Below are positions 31,401 to 40,704 of a DNA stretch of 64,000 bases, piece by piece. Under the pieces are notes generated by a model, which was not told where the DNA came from, did not search any database, and saw only the letters and a list, made by a program, of their open reading frames with translations. Each line of letters begins with the position of its first letter. Position 1 is the first letter of the stretch. A program made the position numbers and the translations under genes. The stretch is taken from NCBI GenBank assembly GCA_022778745.1, contig JALFSR010000002.1:1-64000 (forward strand), given 5' to 3'. Origin of the DNA: Clostridiales bacterium (GTDB taxonomy: Bacteria; Bacillota; Clostridia; Lachnospirales; Lachnospiraceae).

Positions 31401-32454
31401 GATTGCAGAAATTGTGTCAAGTGTTGATGGAACAGAGGAAGTATCAAATGGCGTAAAAGACCCGACACCAGAACTGCGCATTGTGATTGACAAAGATAAG
31501 GCAATGAAAGAAGGTCTTACTGTTGCACAAGCATATATGGAACTAAAGACAAAATTAGCACAGCCAGGCTCTTCAACTAGTATTGAAAAAGATGGAGAAT
31601 CGTATTCCACAATTGTCTCATCTGGTGACGAAGCGATGACACGAAAGAAATTAAAAGAATATGAATTCACTGTTACACAGCCAGATAGTACAAACAAAAA
31701 AGTAAAATTAAAAGATATTGCAAAAATTCAGCAGACGGAAACGTTATCTTCTATTAACCGAGAGGCACAAAAGCGAACACTTACTGTGTCAGCATCGATT
31801 GCAGATGGATATAATATTGGACTTGTGAGCAGAGAATTAAATAAAGCATTGGAAGGGTATGAGCCGCCAGAGGGATGCAGCATTGAGATGTCAGGAGAGA
31901 ATGAGACGATTAATGAATCAATGAGCCAGTTAATGCAGATGATGATTCTTGGTATTGCAATGATCTATTTTATTATGGTAGCTCAGTTTCAATCATTTCT
32001 ATCACCATTTATCGTTATGTTTACAATTCCGCTTGCATTTACTGGTGGATTTTTAGGACTCTTCCTCACAGGCAACGAAGTAAGTGTTATTGCAATGATT
32101 GGATTTATTATGTTATCTGGTATTATTGTAAACAATGGTATTGTGCTTGTTGATTATATTAATCAGCTTCGCTTAGAAGGATGGGAACGAAGAGATGCTA
32201 TTATAGAAGCAGGAAAAACTCGTATGCGTCCAATTTTGATGACAGCAATCACGACAATACTTGGATTAATGACGATGGCAATGGGAATTGGAAATGGTGC
32301 TGATATGATGCAGCCGATTGCAATTGTCACTGTTGGAGGTCTGATTTATGCCACAATTATGACATTATTTGTTGTTCCGATTATGTATGATATTTTTGCA
32401 AAGAGAAAAATAAAATCAGTTGACAAACGAGAATTGGAAATATTAGAGGATTAA
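28420..32454 (+). CDS. RND-superfamily efflux permease with large coiled-coil insertion
   Basis: N-terminal MWKYSVKRPYTVIVAVLMVLILGVVSWTKMTTDLFPSISLPYMVV and GLAVGVGMLVDNSVVVIENIYR motif; 1344 aa. Confidence 0.95.
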   Translation: MWKYSVKRPYTVIVAVLMVLILGVVSWTKMTTDLFPSISLPYMVVMTTYQGGSPEEVELIVTKPIEQVMATLDNIENITSVSSQGQSTVILEFDDSVNMESATIDTREKLDLISAYWNESVGNPIITKISPDMMPIITAAVDMEDKSREELSQLVNDELIPKLEGVNGVASVSVNGDVEKEIEVVMDQKKIDRINEKMKKVVQDQMSEARKQLEEAQKQLDSGKTALNSQSSLFSDGSIDLSQGMLTGKLELLKSEIQMAQMESQLQEKGAEIQQMEFVVTEMEKVLNTTKQEIAKNEATVTALEQEAAKLNAENAKREEELNQKKAELEKQIAELQKQLKDNVQNIPDSSDKKDANDNVQATANQGTIAAQLETLKAQLQQVIADQQELALKKASYEVKKSAAESARVAISTSKNVASQLEAQLNLTRTELEQAKQALNTARQQIQDGGTKITDSKDSLNKQEKELTKQQQEAQKKLEEATAQIKEGEKQLEEQKKALDQAEEKALEQVTLDGKITNEVISSLLQAQNFNMPAGYIKEGDTSYLVRVGDKITDISEMKNLLLFDPNMDGIDPIMLKDVADISYTDNSASSYAKVNGNNGLILSIQKQNTYSTAEVSDQLAEKFKQLEGEYENLHFTALMDQGTYIDLVVDSVLNNLLMGGCLAIIILILFLKDIKPTAIIACSIPVSVIFAVVLMYFSNITLNVISLSGLAVGVGMLVDNSVVVIENIYRLRSKGATVIQAAVSGAAQVAGAITSSTLTTICVFVPIVFVEGMTKQLFVDMALTIAYSLLASLIIALTLVPTMASGMLKRASEKKHPLLNKMINGYDRIIRICLKRKAIVLLLVVIILIGSVIASLSRGTAFMPESDSNQLTATLKMPKDAKMEDTTKTADEVAKRIQEIDGVNTVGAMMSSNSLMSGGGSDIRSVTFYVVLDEKKKDTSQEIAANIQEACQDMDGEVTAQGSNMDMSALGGSGISVKVFGEDIDTLKKAADEIAEIVSSVDGTEEVSNGVKDPTPELRIVIDKDKAMKEGLTVAQAYMELKTKLAQPGSSTSIEKDGESYSTIVSSGDEAMTRKKLKEYEFTVTQPDSTNKKVKLKDIAKIQQTETLSSINREAQKRTLTVSASIADGYNIGLVSRELNKALEGYEPPEGCSIEMSGENETINESMSQLMQMMILGIAMIYFIMVAQFQSFLSPFIVMFTIPLAFTGGFLGLFLTGNEVSVIAMIGFIMLSGIIVNNGIVLVDYINQLRLEGWERRDAIIEAGKTRMRPILMTAITTILGLMTMAMGIGNGADMMQPIAIVTVGGLIYATIMTLFVVPIMYDIFAKRKIKSVDKRELEILED

Positions 32455-32455
32455 G

Positions 32456-32643
32456 TTACGGTAAACGCAAGCTTTATGAACAAATTGTAAACAGATAGTT
32501 CCCTGAGAAAATATAGAGGTTACTTTTGTTTAATCTCAAGATTTGTAAATATTTAAAGCTTAATTCAAGCTTATGTTTTTGTATTACTTCAACAAAAAAA
32601 GCCTTGATTTTTTGTCGAAAAGAGAGATATGCGTTTACCGTAA
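32456..32643. mobile_element. MITE-like element (188 bp)
   Basis: Perfect 14-bp TIRs TTACGGTAAACGCA (32456-32469) and TGCGTTTACCGTAA (32630-32643), flanked by direct repeats GGATTAAG (32448-32455 and 32644-32651); no ORF. Confidence 0.85.
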
Positions 32644-32661
32644 GGATTAAGTGGGAAAATC

Positions 32662-32690
32662 TTGACAGAATCAGGGGTTTCGTGTAAAAT
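32662..32690 (+). promoter_or_regulatory. Sigma-A-type promoter of the CorC/hemolysin-like gene
   Basis: TTGACA-N17-TAAAAT at 32662-32667 and 32685-32690. Confidence 0.75.
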
Positions 32691-32770
32691 ACTCTCAAAC
32701 TGTATCTATTATTATTTTATAATAAAATTGACACAGAAATAAAATAAATAAAAATGGAGAGTGATTTATT

Positions 32771-34066
32771 TTGGATTCGAGTGACGTCATACAATTGATT
32801 ATGTTGCTCATTTTATTAGCCTTTTCAGCAATCTTTTCTTCTGCTGAGACTGCGTTAATGACATGTAACCATATCCGCTTGCGTTCTATGTTTGATGAGG
32901 GAAACAAGAAGGCGGGAAAAGTATTGGATATGCTGGAAAACAACACTGACAAGATGCTGAGTGCGATTTTAATCGGTAATAACGTAGTAAATTTGTCAGC
33001 ATCCTCCCTTGCCACAATACTTGCGACAAAACTGCTTGGAAGCAGTGGTGCAGGTATTGCAACTGGAATTTTAACGTTACTTGTTTTAATTTTTGGTGAG
33101 ATTACGCCAAAATCTCTTGCTACGATATCTGCGGATAAGCTTTCATTGGCTTACTATGACTTTATCCATGCATTGATGGTTATATTGACACCTGCTATTT
33201 TCTTTGTGCGTATTCTTTCAAGAGGCTTATTACTCTTGTTAGGAGTTGATCCAGATGCGAAAGCGGAGACGATCACAGAAAGTGAACTGCGTGCGATGGT
33301 AGATGTGAGCCATGAAGAAGGTGTGCTTGAAAGTGATGAACGCAAGATGATTAAGAATGTATTCGATTTTGGAGATTCTCAGGCAAAAGACATTATGATT
33401 CCTCGTGTGGATGTTACGTTTATTCAAGTAGATTCAACATATGATGAACTTTTAGAAATATTCCAGGAAAATATGTTTACACGATTTCCTGTATATGAAG
33501 AAAGTACGGATGATGTGATTGGTGTCATTAATATGAAAGATGTATTGTTATATCGTCAAGGAACATCATTTTCGATCCGTAATTGTTTAAGAGAAGTTCA
33601 TTTTACGTACGAACATAGTTCTACATTAGAGCTGTTGCAAGAAATGAGAGAAACAGCATCCAATGTTACGATTGTGTTGGATGAATATGGCGCAACAGTT
33701 GGTATGATTACATTAGAAGACTTATTAGAAGAAATTGTTGGAGAGATTCGTGACGAGTATGACGGGGACGAAGTAGAGGCGATCCAGAAAATAAGTGATT
33801 ATGAGTATAGCATTGAAGCATCGATGAAACTGGATGATATTAATGATTATCTGGAATTGAAGCTTCAGTCTGAAGACTATGATACACTTGGAGGGTTTAT
33901 TATTGAACTGTTAGATCGACTTCCTCATGAAGGAGAGGAAATATCTTATCGCAATATGACGTTTAAAATTCTTCAGGTTGAGAAGAATAGAATTGATCGA
34001 ATACAGTTAACGATTCATCCAGAATTATCTGAGAATAAAGAGGAATACTTGGCATCAGAAAAATAA
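32771..34066 (+). CDS. Hemolysin/CorC (CNNM plus CBS) family transporter
   Basis: CNNM domain (AIFSSAETALMTCNHIRLRSM), CBS pair (DIMIPRVDVTFIQ..., VTIVLDEYGATVGMITLEDLLEEIVGEIRDEYD), CorC_HlyC C-terminus; TTG start. Confidence 0.95.
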   Translation: MDSSDVIQLIMLLILLAFSAIFSSAETALMTCNHIRLRSMFDEGNKKAGKVLDMLENNTDKMLSAILIGNNVVNLSASSLATILATKLLGSSGAGIATGILTLLVLIFGEITPKSLATISADKLSLAYYDFIHALMVILTPAIFFVRILSRGLLLLLGVDPDAKAETITESELRAMVDVSHEEGVLESDERKMIKNVFDFGDSQAKDIMIPRVDVTFIQVDSTYDELLEIFQENMFTRFPVYEESTDDVIGVINMKDVLLYRQGTSFSIRNCLREVHFTYEHSSTLELLQEMRETASNVTIVLDEYGATVGMITLEDLLEEIVGEIRDEYDGDEVEAIQKISDYEYSIEASMKLDDINDYLELKLQSEDYDTLGGFIIELLDRLPHEGEEISYRNMTFKILQVEKNRIDRIQLTIHPELSENKEEYLASEK

Positions 34067-34143
34067 AAGAAAAGCACTTTTCTTTTGACATATTTTATGG
34101 TATGATAGCTCAAGTGAGAATAAGTAAATAGGAGGAATGATTC

Positions 34144-34287
34144 ATGAAGAGAGTAAAGACTTTAACAACAAAGACTCTGAAAAATACAATGAAAAAAGGC
34201 GGATGCGGAGAATGCCAGACATCTTGCCAGTCAGCATGTAAGACTTCCTGCACAGTAGGAAACCAGAGCTGTGAAAATAACAAATAA
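34144..34287 (+). CDS. scfA: SCIFF (six-cysteines-in-forty-five) precursor peptide
   Basis: MKRVKTLTTKTLKNTMKKGGCGECQTSCQSACKTSCTVGNQSCENNK (47 aa, 6 Cys); RBS AGGAGG; immediately upstream of the maturase; absent from the ORF track because of size. Confidence 0.96.
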   Translation: MKRVKTLTTKTLKNTMKKGGCGECQTSCQSACKTSCTVGNQSCENNK

Positions 34288-34298
34288 TTTTTAGTAGG

Positions 34299-34322
34299 AG
34301 CCGAGGGGATTTCTCCTCGGCT
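34299..34322 (+). promoter_or_regulatory. Hairpin between scfA and scfB (attenuator or stabiliser)
   Basis: AGCCGAGG-GGATTTCT-CCTCGGCT stem in the precursor/maturase spacer, weak T-tract. Confidence 0.5.
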
Positions 34323-34335
34323 TTCCACTCGTATT

Positions 34336-35715
34336 ATGGAAAGGAGAAAAAAATTGATTCATCAATACAAGAATAATGGCTATAATATTGTGTTGGATAT
34401 TAATTCTGGTTCTGCACATGTAGTAGATGATGTCGTATATGATGTTGTGCCATTGTTTGAAACGCAGACAAAACAAGAAATTATTGATGCATTGTCTGAC
34501 CAGTATGAAAAAGAGGCAATAGAAGAAGCGTGGGAGGAAGTCAATACTCTAAAAAATGATGAGTTATTGTTCACTCCAGATATTTATAAAGATTATATCA
34601 TAGATTTTAAGAAAAGAAAGACGGTTGTAAAGGCACTTTGTCTGCATATTGCACATGATTGTAATTTAGCATGTAAATATTGTTTTGCAGAAGAAGGGGA
34701 ATATCACGGAAAAAGAGCACTGATGAGTTTTGAAGTTGGAAAAAAAGCATTAGATTTTCTGATTGCAAACTCTGGAAATCGCGTAAATCTTGAAGTGGAT
34801 TTCTTTGGTGGAGAGCCATTAATGAATTGGGATGTTGTAAAACGTCTTGTGGCATATGGTCGTTCTCAGGAAAAAATTCATAATAAGAAATTCCGTTTTA
34901 CATTAACAACAAACGGTGTGTTGTTAAATGATGAGGTGATGGAATTTTGTAATAAAGAAATGAGTAATGTTGTACTCAGTTTAGATGGAAGAAAAGAAGT
35001 AAATGATCAGATGCGTCCATTCCGCAATGGAAAAGGAAGTTATGATTTGATTGTTCCAAAGTTCCAAAAATTTGCAGAAAGCAGAAATCAGACGAATTAT
35101 TATGTTCGTGGTACATTTACAAGAGATAATCTTGACTTTTCTCAAGATGTAATTCATTTTGCAGATCTCGGATTTAAGCAGATGTCGATTGAACCAGTTG
35201 TAGGACTGCCAGAAGAACCATATGCGATCCGTGAGGAAGATCTTCCGACAATTATGGAAGAATATGATAAATTAGCAGTAGAGTATATCAAGCGTAAAAA
35301 AGAAGGAAGAGGATTTAATTTCTTCCATTTTATGATTGATTTAGAACAAGGACCATGTGTGGCAAAGCGATTATCGGGATGTGGTTCGGGAACCGAGTAT
35401 TTGGCAGTTACTCCGTGGGGAGATTTTTATCCATGTCATCAATTCGTAGGACGAGAAGAGTTCTTACTTGGTAATGTGGATGATGGAATTGTCAACAAGC
35501 CTTGCCAGAATGAGTTTAAACTCTGTAATGTTTATGCAAAAGAAAAATGCCAGAACTGTTTTGCAAAGTTTTATTGCAGCGGTGGATGTGCAGCGAATGC
35601 ATATCAGTTCCACGGTTCAATTACGGATGCATATGATATCGGATGTGAGATGCAGAAAAAACGAATTGAATGTGCGATTATGATTAAAGCAGCTTTGGCG
35701 GAAGAAGAAAATTAA
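34336..35715 (+). CDS. scfB: Thioether cross-link-forming SCIFF peptide maturase (radical SAM/SPASM)
   Basis: Radical SAM CNLACKYC; SPASM CGSGTEYLAVTPWGDFYPCHQFVG...CQNCFAKFYCSGGC; adjacency to scfA. Confidence 0.95.
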   Translation: MERRKKLIHQYKNNGYNIVLDINSGSAHVVDDVVYDVVPLFETQTKQEIIDALSDQYEKEAIEEAWEEVNTLKNDELLFTPDIYKDYIIDFKKRKTVVKALCLHIAHDCNLACKYCFAEEGEYHGKRALMSFEVGKKALDFLIANSGNRVNLEVDFFGGEPLMNWDVVKRLVAYGRSQEKIHNKKFRFTLTTNGVLLNDEVMEFCNKEMSNVVLSLDGRKEVNDQMRPFRNGKGSYDLIVPKFQKFAESRNQTNYYVRGTFTRDNLDFSQDVIHFADLGFKQMSIEPVVGLPEEPYAIREEDLPTIMEEYDKLAVEYIKRKKEGRGFNFFHFMIDLEQGPCVAKRLSGCGSGTEYLAVTPWGDFYPCHQFVGREEFLLGNVDDGIVNKPCQNEFKLCNVYAKEKCQNCFAKFYCSGGCAANAYQFHGSITDAYDIGCEMQKKRIECAIMIKAALAEEEN

Positions 35716-35734
35716 AAACAAGGAGAAAAGGGTA

Positions 35735-37906
35735 ATGAAAAAAAGAAATGCAATGATCTGCCTGATTGCAGTGCTGGCAGTGATTATTTTCATGGGCTAC
35801 ACCGCATTTTTGGGTTTAGGAAGTGATCAGTCAGGAAGTTTTTATGACATCAACCTTGGTTTGGATTTAAGAGGGGGAGTCAGCATTACATATCAGGCAG
35901 TAGGAGAAGAAACTCCTTCTGATCAGGATATGGAAGATACAAGAAACAAATTGCAAAAGCGTGTAGAAGGAAAATCTACAGAAGCACAGGTATATCGTGA
36001 AGGCAGTGACCGAATTACAATTGATATTCCAGGTGCGACCGATGCCAATGCAATTTTGCAGGAACTCGGTAAGCCAGGTTCCCTTATTTTCTGTACAGAT
36101 GCATCAGATGTACAAGGTACAAAAGTAATGGATGGTAATCAAGTGAAATCTGCACAGGGCGGTTCTCGGCAAAATACAGCAGGACAAGTTGAATACTTAG
36201 TTCAGCTTACATTAACACCAGAAGGACAGAAAGCATTTTCTGAAGCAACAGCAGAGCTAGCAAGTGAAAATAAGCCAATTTATATTATTTATGATGGAAA
36301 AGTAATCAGCGCTCCGGCAGTAAAAGATCATATTACTGGAGAAGTTTGCTCTATCGATGGAATGGAAAGTCTTGAAGCAGCAGAAGATCTTGCTTCTACT
36401 ATTCGTATCGGTGCGCTTCCAGTTGAATTAAAAGAACTTCGTTCAAATGTAGTTGGAGCAAAATTAGGAGAAGAAGCGGTTCAGACAAGCTTATTAGCAG
36501 GTGCGATTGGTCTTGCAATTGTATTTTTATTTATGATTATTATGTACCGCATCCCAGGTTTTGCTGCATCCATCGCATTAGTATTATATACTGGTACGAT
36601 TGTTGTATTATTAAGTGCATTCCGTCAGGAAATTACATTAACTTTGCCTGGTATTGCAGGTATTATATTAGGTATTGGTATGGCAGTAGATGCGAATGTT
36701 ATTATTTTCGCTCGTATTCGTGAAGAAATTGGAAAAGGAAGAGCCGTTGCGACAGCAATTGATGCGGGATTTTCAAAAGCATTGTCTGCGATTATTGATG
36801 GTAACGTTACGACATTAATTGCAGCAGCAGTACTTTATATTTTAGGTTCTGGTACAGTAAAAGGATTCGCGCAGACATTGGCGTTAGGTATCGTGCTGTC
36901 TATGATTACTGCATTGTTTATTACTAAGACATTATTAAAAGTATTTTATGCATTAGGAATTCAAGATGAAAAATTTTATGGAAAAACAACAAATATAAAA
37001 GTAATTAATTTCCTTGGAAAGAAAAATATTTGCTTCTGTTTATCCGCAGTTATTATTTTAGTCGGACTCGGAACGATGATTTACCATTCGATGAATGGAG
37101 ATGCATTTGCATACAGCCAGGATTTCAAAGGTGGTACATCCACAAGCGTAACATTTAATGAAGCATATGATGCTTCTCGTCTGGAAAAAGAAGTAAATCC
37201 AGTTATTGCAGAAGTAATTGGAAGTAATGATATTCAGGCTTCTCCAGTACAAAATAGTAACGAAGTTATTTTTAAGACGCCAGAATTAACATTAGAGCAG
37301 AGAACGAATTTATACAATACATTGACAGAGAAGTTTGGTGTGGATCAGAAATTAATCACAAACGAAAATATCAGTGCGACAGTCAGCAATGAGATGAAAT
37401 CTTCTGCAATTAAAGCAGTAGTAATTGCGACCATATTTATGTTATTATACATTTGGTTCCGATTCAAAGATATCCGTTTTGCATCCAGCTCTGTTATTGC
37501 ACTGCTTCATGATGTATGTGTTGTACTTGCTTGTTATGCAGTATTCCGTTGGTCTGTTGGAAATACATTTATTGCATGTATGCTTACGATTGTAGGTTAC
37601 TCAATTAATGCAACGATTGTTATTTTTGACCGTATTCGTGAGAATTTAAAGACAATGGGAAAGAAGGACAGTTTGCTTGATGTTGTGAATTTATCAGTAA
37701 GCCAGACATTATCCAGAAGTATTAACACATCCTTGACAACATTAGTAATGATAATTGTATTATTTATTCTTGGTGTAACATCAATTCGTGAGTTTGCATT
37801 GCCTCTGATGGTTGGTATTGTAACAGGTACGTATTCTTCTGTTTGCTTGGCAAGTGCATTCTGGTATGTGCTTACAACGAAATTTGAGAAAAAGAGTAAA
37901 AAATAA
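35735..37906 (+). CDS. secDF: Fused protein translocase subunit SecDF
   Basis: LGLDLRGGVSITYQ (SecD), GIGMAVDANVIIFARIREE, FKGGTSTSV and GYSINATIVIFDRIREN (SecF). Confidence 0.96.
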   Translation: MKKRNAMICLIAVLAVIIFMGYTAFLGLGSDQSGSFYDINLGLDLRGGVSITYQAVGEETPSDQDMEDTRNKLQKRVEGKSTEAQVYREGSDRITIDIPGATDANAILQELGKPGSLIFCTDASDVQGTKVMDGNQVKSAQGGSRQNTAGQVEYLVQLTLTPEGQKAFSEATAELASENKPIYIIYDGKVISAPAVKDHITGEVCSIDGMESLEAAEDLASTIRIGALPVELKELRSNVVGAKLGEEAVQTSLLAGAIGLAIVFLFMIIMYRIPGFAASIALVLYTGTIVVLLSAFRQEITLTLPGIAGIILGIGMAVDANVIIFARIREEIGKGRAVATAIDAGFSKALSAIIDGNVTTLIAAAVLYILGSGTVKGFAQTLALGIVLSMITALFITKTLLKVFYALGIQDEKFYGKTTNIKVINFLGKKNICFCLSAVIILVGLGTMIYHSMNGDAFAYSQDFKGGTSTSVTFNEAYDASRLEKEVNPVIAEVIGSNDIQASPVQNSNEVIFKTPELTLEQRTNLYNTLTEKFGVDQKLITNENISATVSNEMKSSAIKAVVIATIFMLLYIWFRFKDIRFASSSVIALLHDVCVVLACYAVFRWSVGNTFIACMLTIVGYSINATIVIFDRIRENLKTMGKKDSLLDVVNLSVSQTLSRSINTSLTTLVMIIVLFILGVTSIREFALPLMVGIVTGTYSSVCLASAFWYVLTTKFEKKSKK

Positions 37907-39054
37907 TGGCAAAATATACAATTTTAACAACTGACGGCAAGGCGAAACGTGCTGTGTATGAGACGGTACATGGTACAATTCAGACGCCTGTATTTATGAA
38001 TGTAGGAACAGTTGCTGCAATCAAAGGTGCTGTTTCTACTGCCGATTTACATGAGATCGGTACACAAGTAGAATTATCAAATACGTATCACCTGCATGTA
38101 CGTCCAGGTGATGAACTGATCCGCCAGTTAGGTGGTTTACATCGTTTTATGAATTGGGATAAACCAATTTTAACTGATTCTGGTGGATTTCAAGTGTTTT
38201 CTCTCACTGGTCTTAGAAAAATTAAAGAAGAGGGTGTTTATTTTAACTCTCATATTGATGGAAAGAAAATTTTCATGGGACCAGAAGAAAGTATGCAGAT
38301 TCAGTCTAATCTTGGCTCTACGATTGCTATGGCATTTGATGAGTGTCCTTCTTCTGTGGCAGAGCGCTCTTATATTCAAGCAAGTGTAGATCGTACGACA
38401 CGCTGGCTGCAGCGTTGTAAGGATGAGATGCAGCGCTTAAATAGTCTTGAGCAGACGATTAATAAGGAACAATTATTGTTTGGAATTAATCAGGGAGCTA
38501 TTTTTGAAGATATCCGAATTGAACATGCAAAGCGAATTGCAGATATGAATTTAGACGGATATGCAATCGGCGGTCTTGCAGTCGGAGAGACACATGAAGA
38601 GATGTATCGGATTTTGGATGCGGTAGTTCCATATTTGCCTCAAAATAAACCGACATATTTAATGGGAGTTGGAACACCAGCAAACATTTTAGAGGCAGTC
38701 GACAGAGGTGTTGATTTTTTTGACTGTGTATATCCATCCAGAAACGGACGTCACGGTCATGTATATACAAAGCAGGGAAAGAGAAATCTGTTTAATGCAA
38801 AATATGCTGCCGATGATCGTCCAATTGAAGAAGGGTGTAATTGTCCGACATGTCGAAACTACAGCAGAGCCTATATTCGTCATTTATTAAAAGCAAAAGA
38901 AATGCTTGGAATGCGGTTATGTGTACTGCATAATTTATATTTTTATAATAATTTAATGACTGAAATTCGCAAAGCCATTGACAAACACTGTTATAAAGAG
39001 TATAAAAATAATATGCTTGCCTCTATGGCAGCAGGAGATACAGGAGGAAAATAA
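37906..39054 (+). CDS. tgt: Queuine tRNA-ribosyltransferase
   Basis: NTYHLHVRPGDELIRQLGGLHRFMNWDKPILTDSGGFQVFSL; Zn motif CNCPTCR. Confidence 0.97.
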   Translation: MAKYTILTTDGKAKRAVYETVHGTIQTPVFMNVGTVAAIKGAVSTADLHEIGTQVELSNTYHLHVRPGDELIRQLGGLHRFMNWDKPILTDSGGFQVFSLTGLRKIKEEGVYFNSHIDGKKIFMGPEESMQIQSNLGSTIAMAFDECPSSVAERSYIQASVDRTTRWLQRCKDEMQRLNSLEQTINKEQLLFGINQGAIFEDIRIEHAKRIADMNLDGYAIGGLAVGETHEEMYRILDAVVPYLPQNKPTYLMGVGTPANILEAVDRGVDFFDCVYPSRNGRHGHVYTKQGKRNLFNAKYAADDRPIEEGCNCPTCRNYSRAYIRHLLKAKEMLGMRLCVLHNLYFYNNLMTEIRKAIDKHCYKEYKNNMLASMAAGDTGGK

Positions 39055-39055
39055 T

Positions 39056-39367
39056 ATGTTAACAGCTACAGCAGCTACAGCAGGCGCTCCAAATATGCTT
39101 TTATTGTTAGGATCATGTGTATTCTTTTTTATCATTATGTATTTCTTAACAATTCGTCCTCAGAAAAAGCAGGAAAAGGAGCATCAAGCGTTGCTCGACT
39201 CTCTTGAAGTGAACGATATTGTGTTAACATCTTCTGGTTTTTATGGTGTTGTAATTGACATCACAGAAGATACTGTTATTATTGAATTTGGTAATAACAA
39301 AAATTGCCGTATTCCAATGCAGAAGAGAGCAATTGTGCAGGTAGAAAAACCTGACGCAGAAGAATAG
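39056..39367 (+). CDS. yajC: Preprotein translocase subunit YajC
   Basis: LLLLGSCVFFFIIMYFLTIRPQKKQEKEHQALLDSLEVNDIVLTSSGFYGVV. Confidence 0.95.
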   Translation: MLTATAATAGAPNMLLLLGSCVFFFIIMYFLTIRPQKKQEKEHQALLDSLEVNDIVLTSSGFYGVVIDITEDTVIIEFGNNKNCRIPMQKRAIVQVEKPDAEE

Positions 39368-39413
39368 GGTTATCGTTTATTCGTTGATCTTATAATAAGC
39401 TAAGAACAAAAGA

Positions 39414-39478
39414 AACTATTACACAAAAGATACTGTAATGATTGGAAAGCAGTGGGATTGTGTAATAGTTCTTTTTTT
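39414..39478 (+). terminator. Intrinsic terminator after yajC
   Basis: AACTATTACACAA (39414-39426) / TTGTGTAATAGTT (39458-39470) then T7. Confidence 0.85.
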
Positions 39479-39622
39479 ATGGATTCTGGTAAATAAAAAA
39501 ACTAAAATTCACAAAATGCTATTTCAAAAAAGAATAATCAGTGGTATGATAGAGAAAAAATAAGGTGCTGGATGAAATAAGACATTTTTATAAAAAACAG
39601 CATGAATAATTTGGAGGGTATT

Positions 39623-40687
39623 ATGAGAATAAAGGCACCCAAAATATATCGCCAGGAAATTGGATTATTAGAAAAAATTGGAGAATATATTTATCCGTTA
39701 AGCGAACAGTTTTTTATTATTTGTGAAAAAAAAATTGCAGATCAAATTGGCAGCGAGATTCGAAAAAGTCTTGAAACGGCAGGAATTGAATGGAAGACTG
39801 TTGTATTTGAAGGTGTTTGTACAGAGAAACTTGCCATGCAGTATGCAGACGAGTGTATGGAAGCAGAATGCGGAGCGATTATGGGAATTGGAGGCAATGG
39901 AGTGCTTGATTTGGCAAAAGCAGTTGGACATTACGCACGTATTCCAATTGTAGTAGTTCCTACAGTAGCATCTTCCGATGCGCCATGCAGTTCAGTGGCA
40001 GCACTGTTTAGAAATCAACATTTTCATAAGCGTTTAAAAATTGGAAGATGTCCAGATATGGTTCTTGTAGATTCTGAAATTATTGCGAATGCACCATGCC
40101 GTTATCTTGCATCAGGAATGGCAGATGCACTTGCGACATATTTGGAGAATAAAATTTTATATGAATCAGAAATTGCAGGAAGAATTAAAAAAGGAACAAT
40201 TCCTGCGACTGTACGGGCACTCTCACGCGAATGTTATCATATTGTAATGGAATATGGAGAGAAAGCATTAAAAGATGTAGAAAACCATGTATGCACCGAA
40301 GATGTAGAAAAAGTAATTGAAGCAATTATTTATTTGAGTGGCATTGGTTTTGAAAATGGAGGATTGGCAGCAGCCCATTCAATTGCAAAAGGAATGACAC
40401 ATTTGGAAAATTTGGATTTGCTGCACGGTGAATGTGTTGCAGTTGGAATTTTAGCACAGATGGTGATGAATGGAGAAAAGCAGGAAGAAATCGAAAAGAT
40501 GAGAGCATTTTTGCGCTCGTTAAAGCTTCCAGTCTGCCTCTCCGATGTCGGAATAAAAGATGTAAAAGAAGCAGCAGAAATCATTGCAAAACCAGCAAAC
40601 TCTGCATATGTATCAAATTCTGCATTACCATTTTCAATGAGATATGAACTGATTGCAGGTGCATTAATGGTACTCGAAACAGAGTAA
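39623..40687 (+). CDS. Iron-containing alcohol / glycerol dehydrogenase family protein
   Basis: GldA-like fold (CGAIMGIGGNGVLDLAKAVGHYARIPIVVVPTVASSDAPCSSVA...LASGMADALATYLE); GGAGGG RBS. Confidence 0.85.
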   Translation: MRIKAPKIYRQEIGLLEKIGEYIYPLSEQFFIICEKKIADQIGSEIRKSLETAGIEWKTVVFEGVCTEKLAMQYADECMEAECGAIMGIGGNGVLDLAKAVGHYARIPIVVVPTVASSDAPCSSVAALFRNQHFHKRLKIGRCPDMVLVDSEIIANAPCRYLASGMADALATYLENKILYESEIAGRIKKGTIPATVRALSRECYHIVMEYGEKALKDVENHVCTEDVEKVIEAIIYLSGIGFENGGLAAAHSIAKGMTHLENLDLLHGECVAVGILAQMVMNGEKQEEIEKMRAFLRSLKLPVCLSDVGIKDVKEAAEIIAKPANSAYVSNSALPFSMRYELIAGALMVLETE

Positions 40688-40704
40688 AAGGAAAGTGAAA
40701 AAGA

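Noticed and set aside
31275-31697. 140-aa minus-strand ORF inside the RND gene
   Set aside because: Antisense shadow ORF caused by codon composition of the RND gene.
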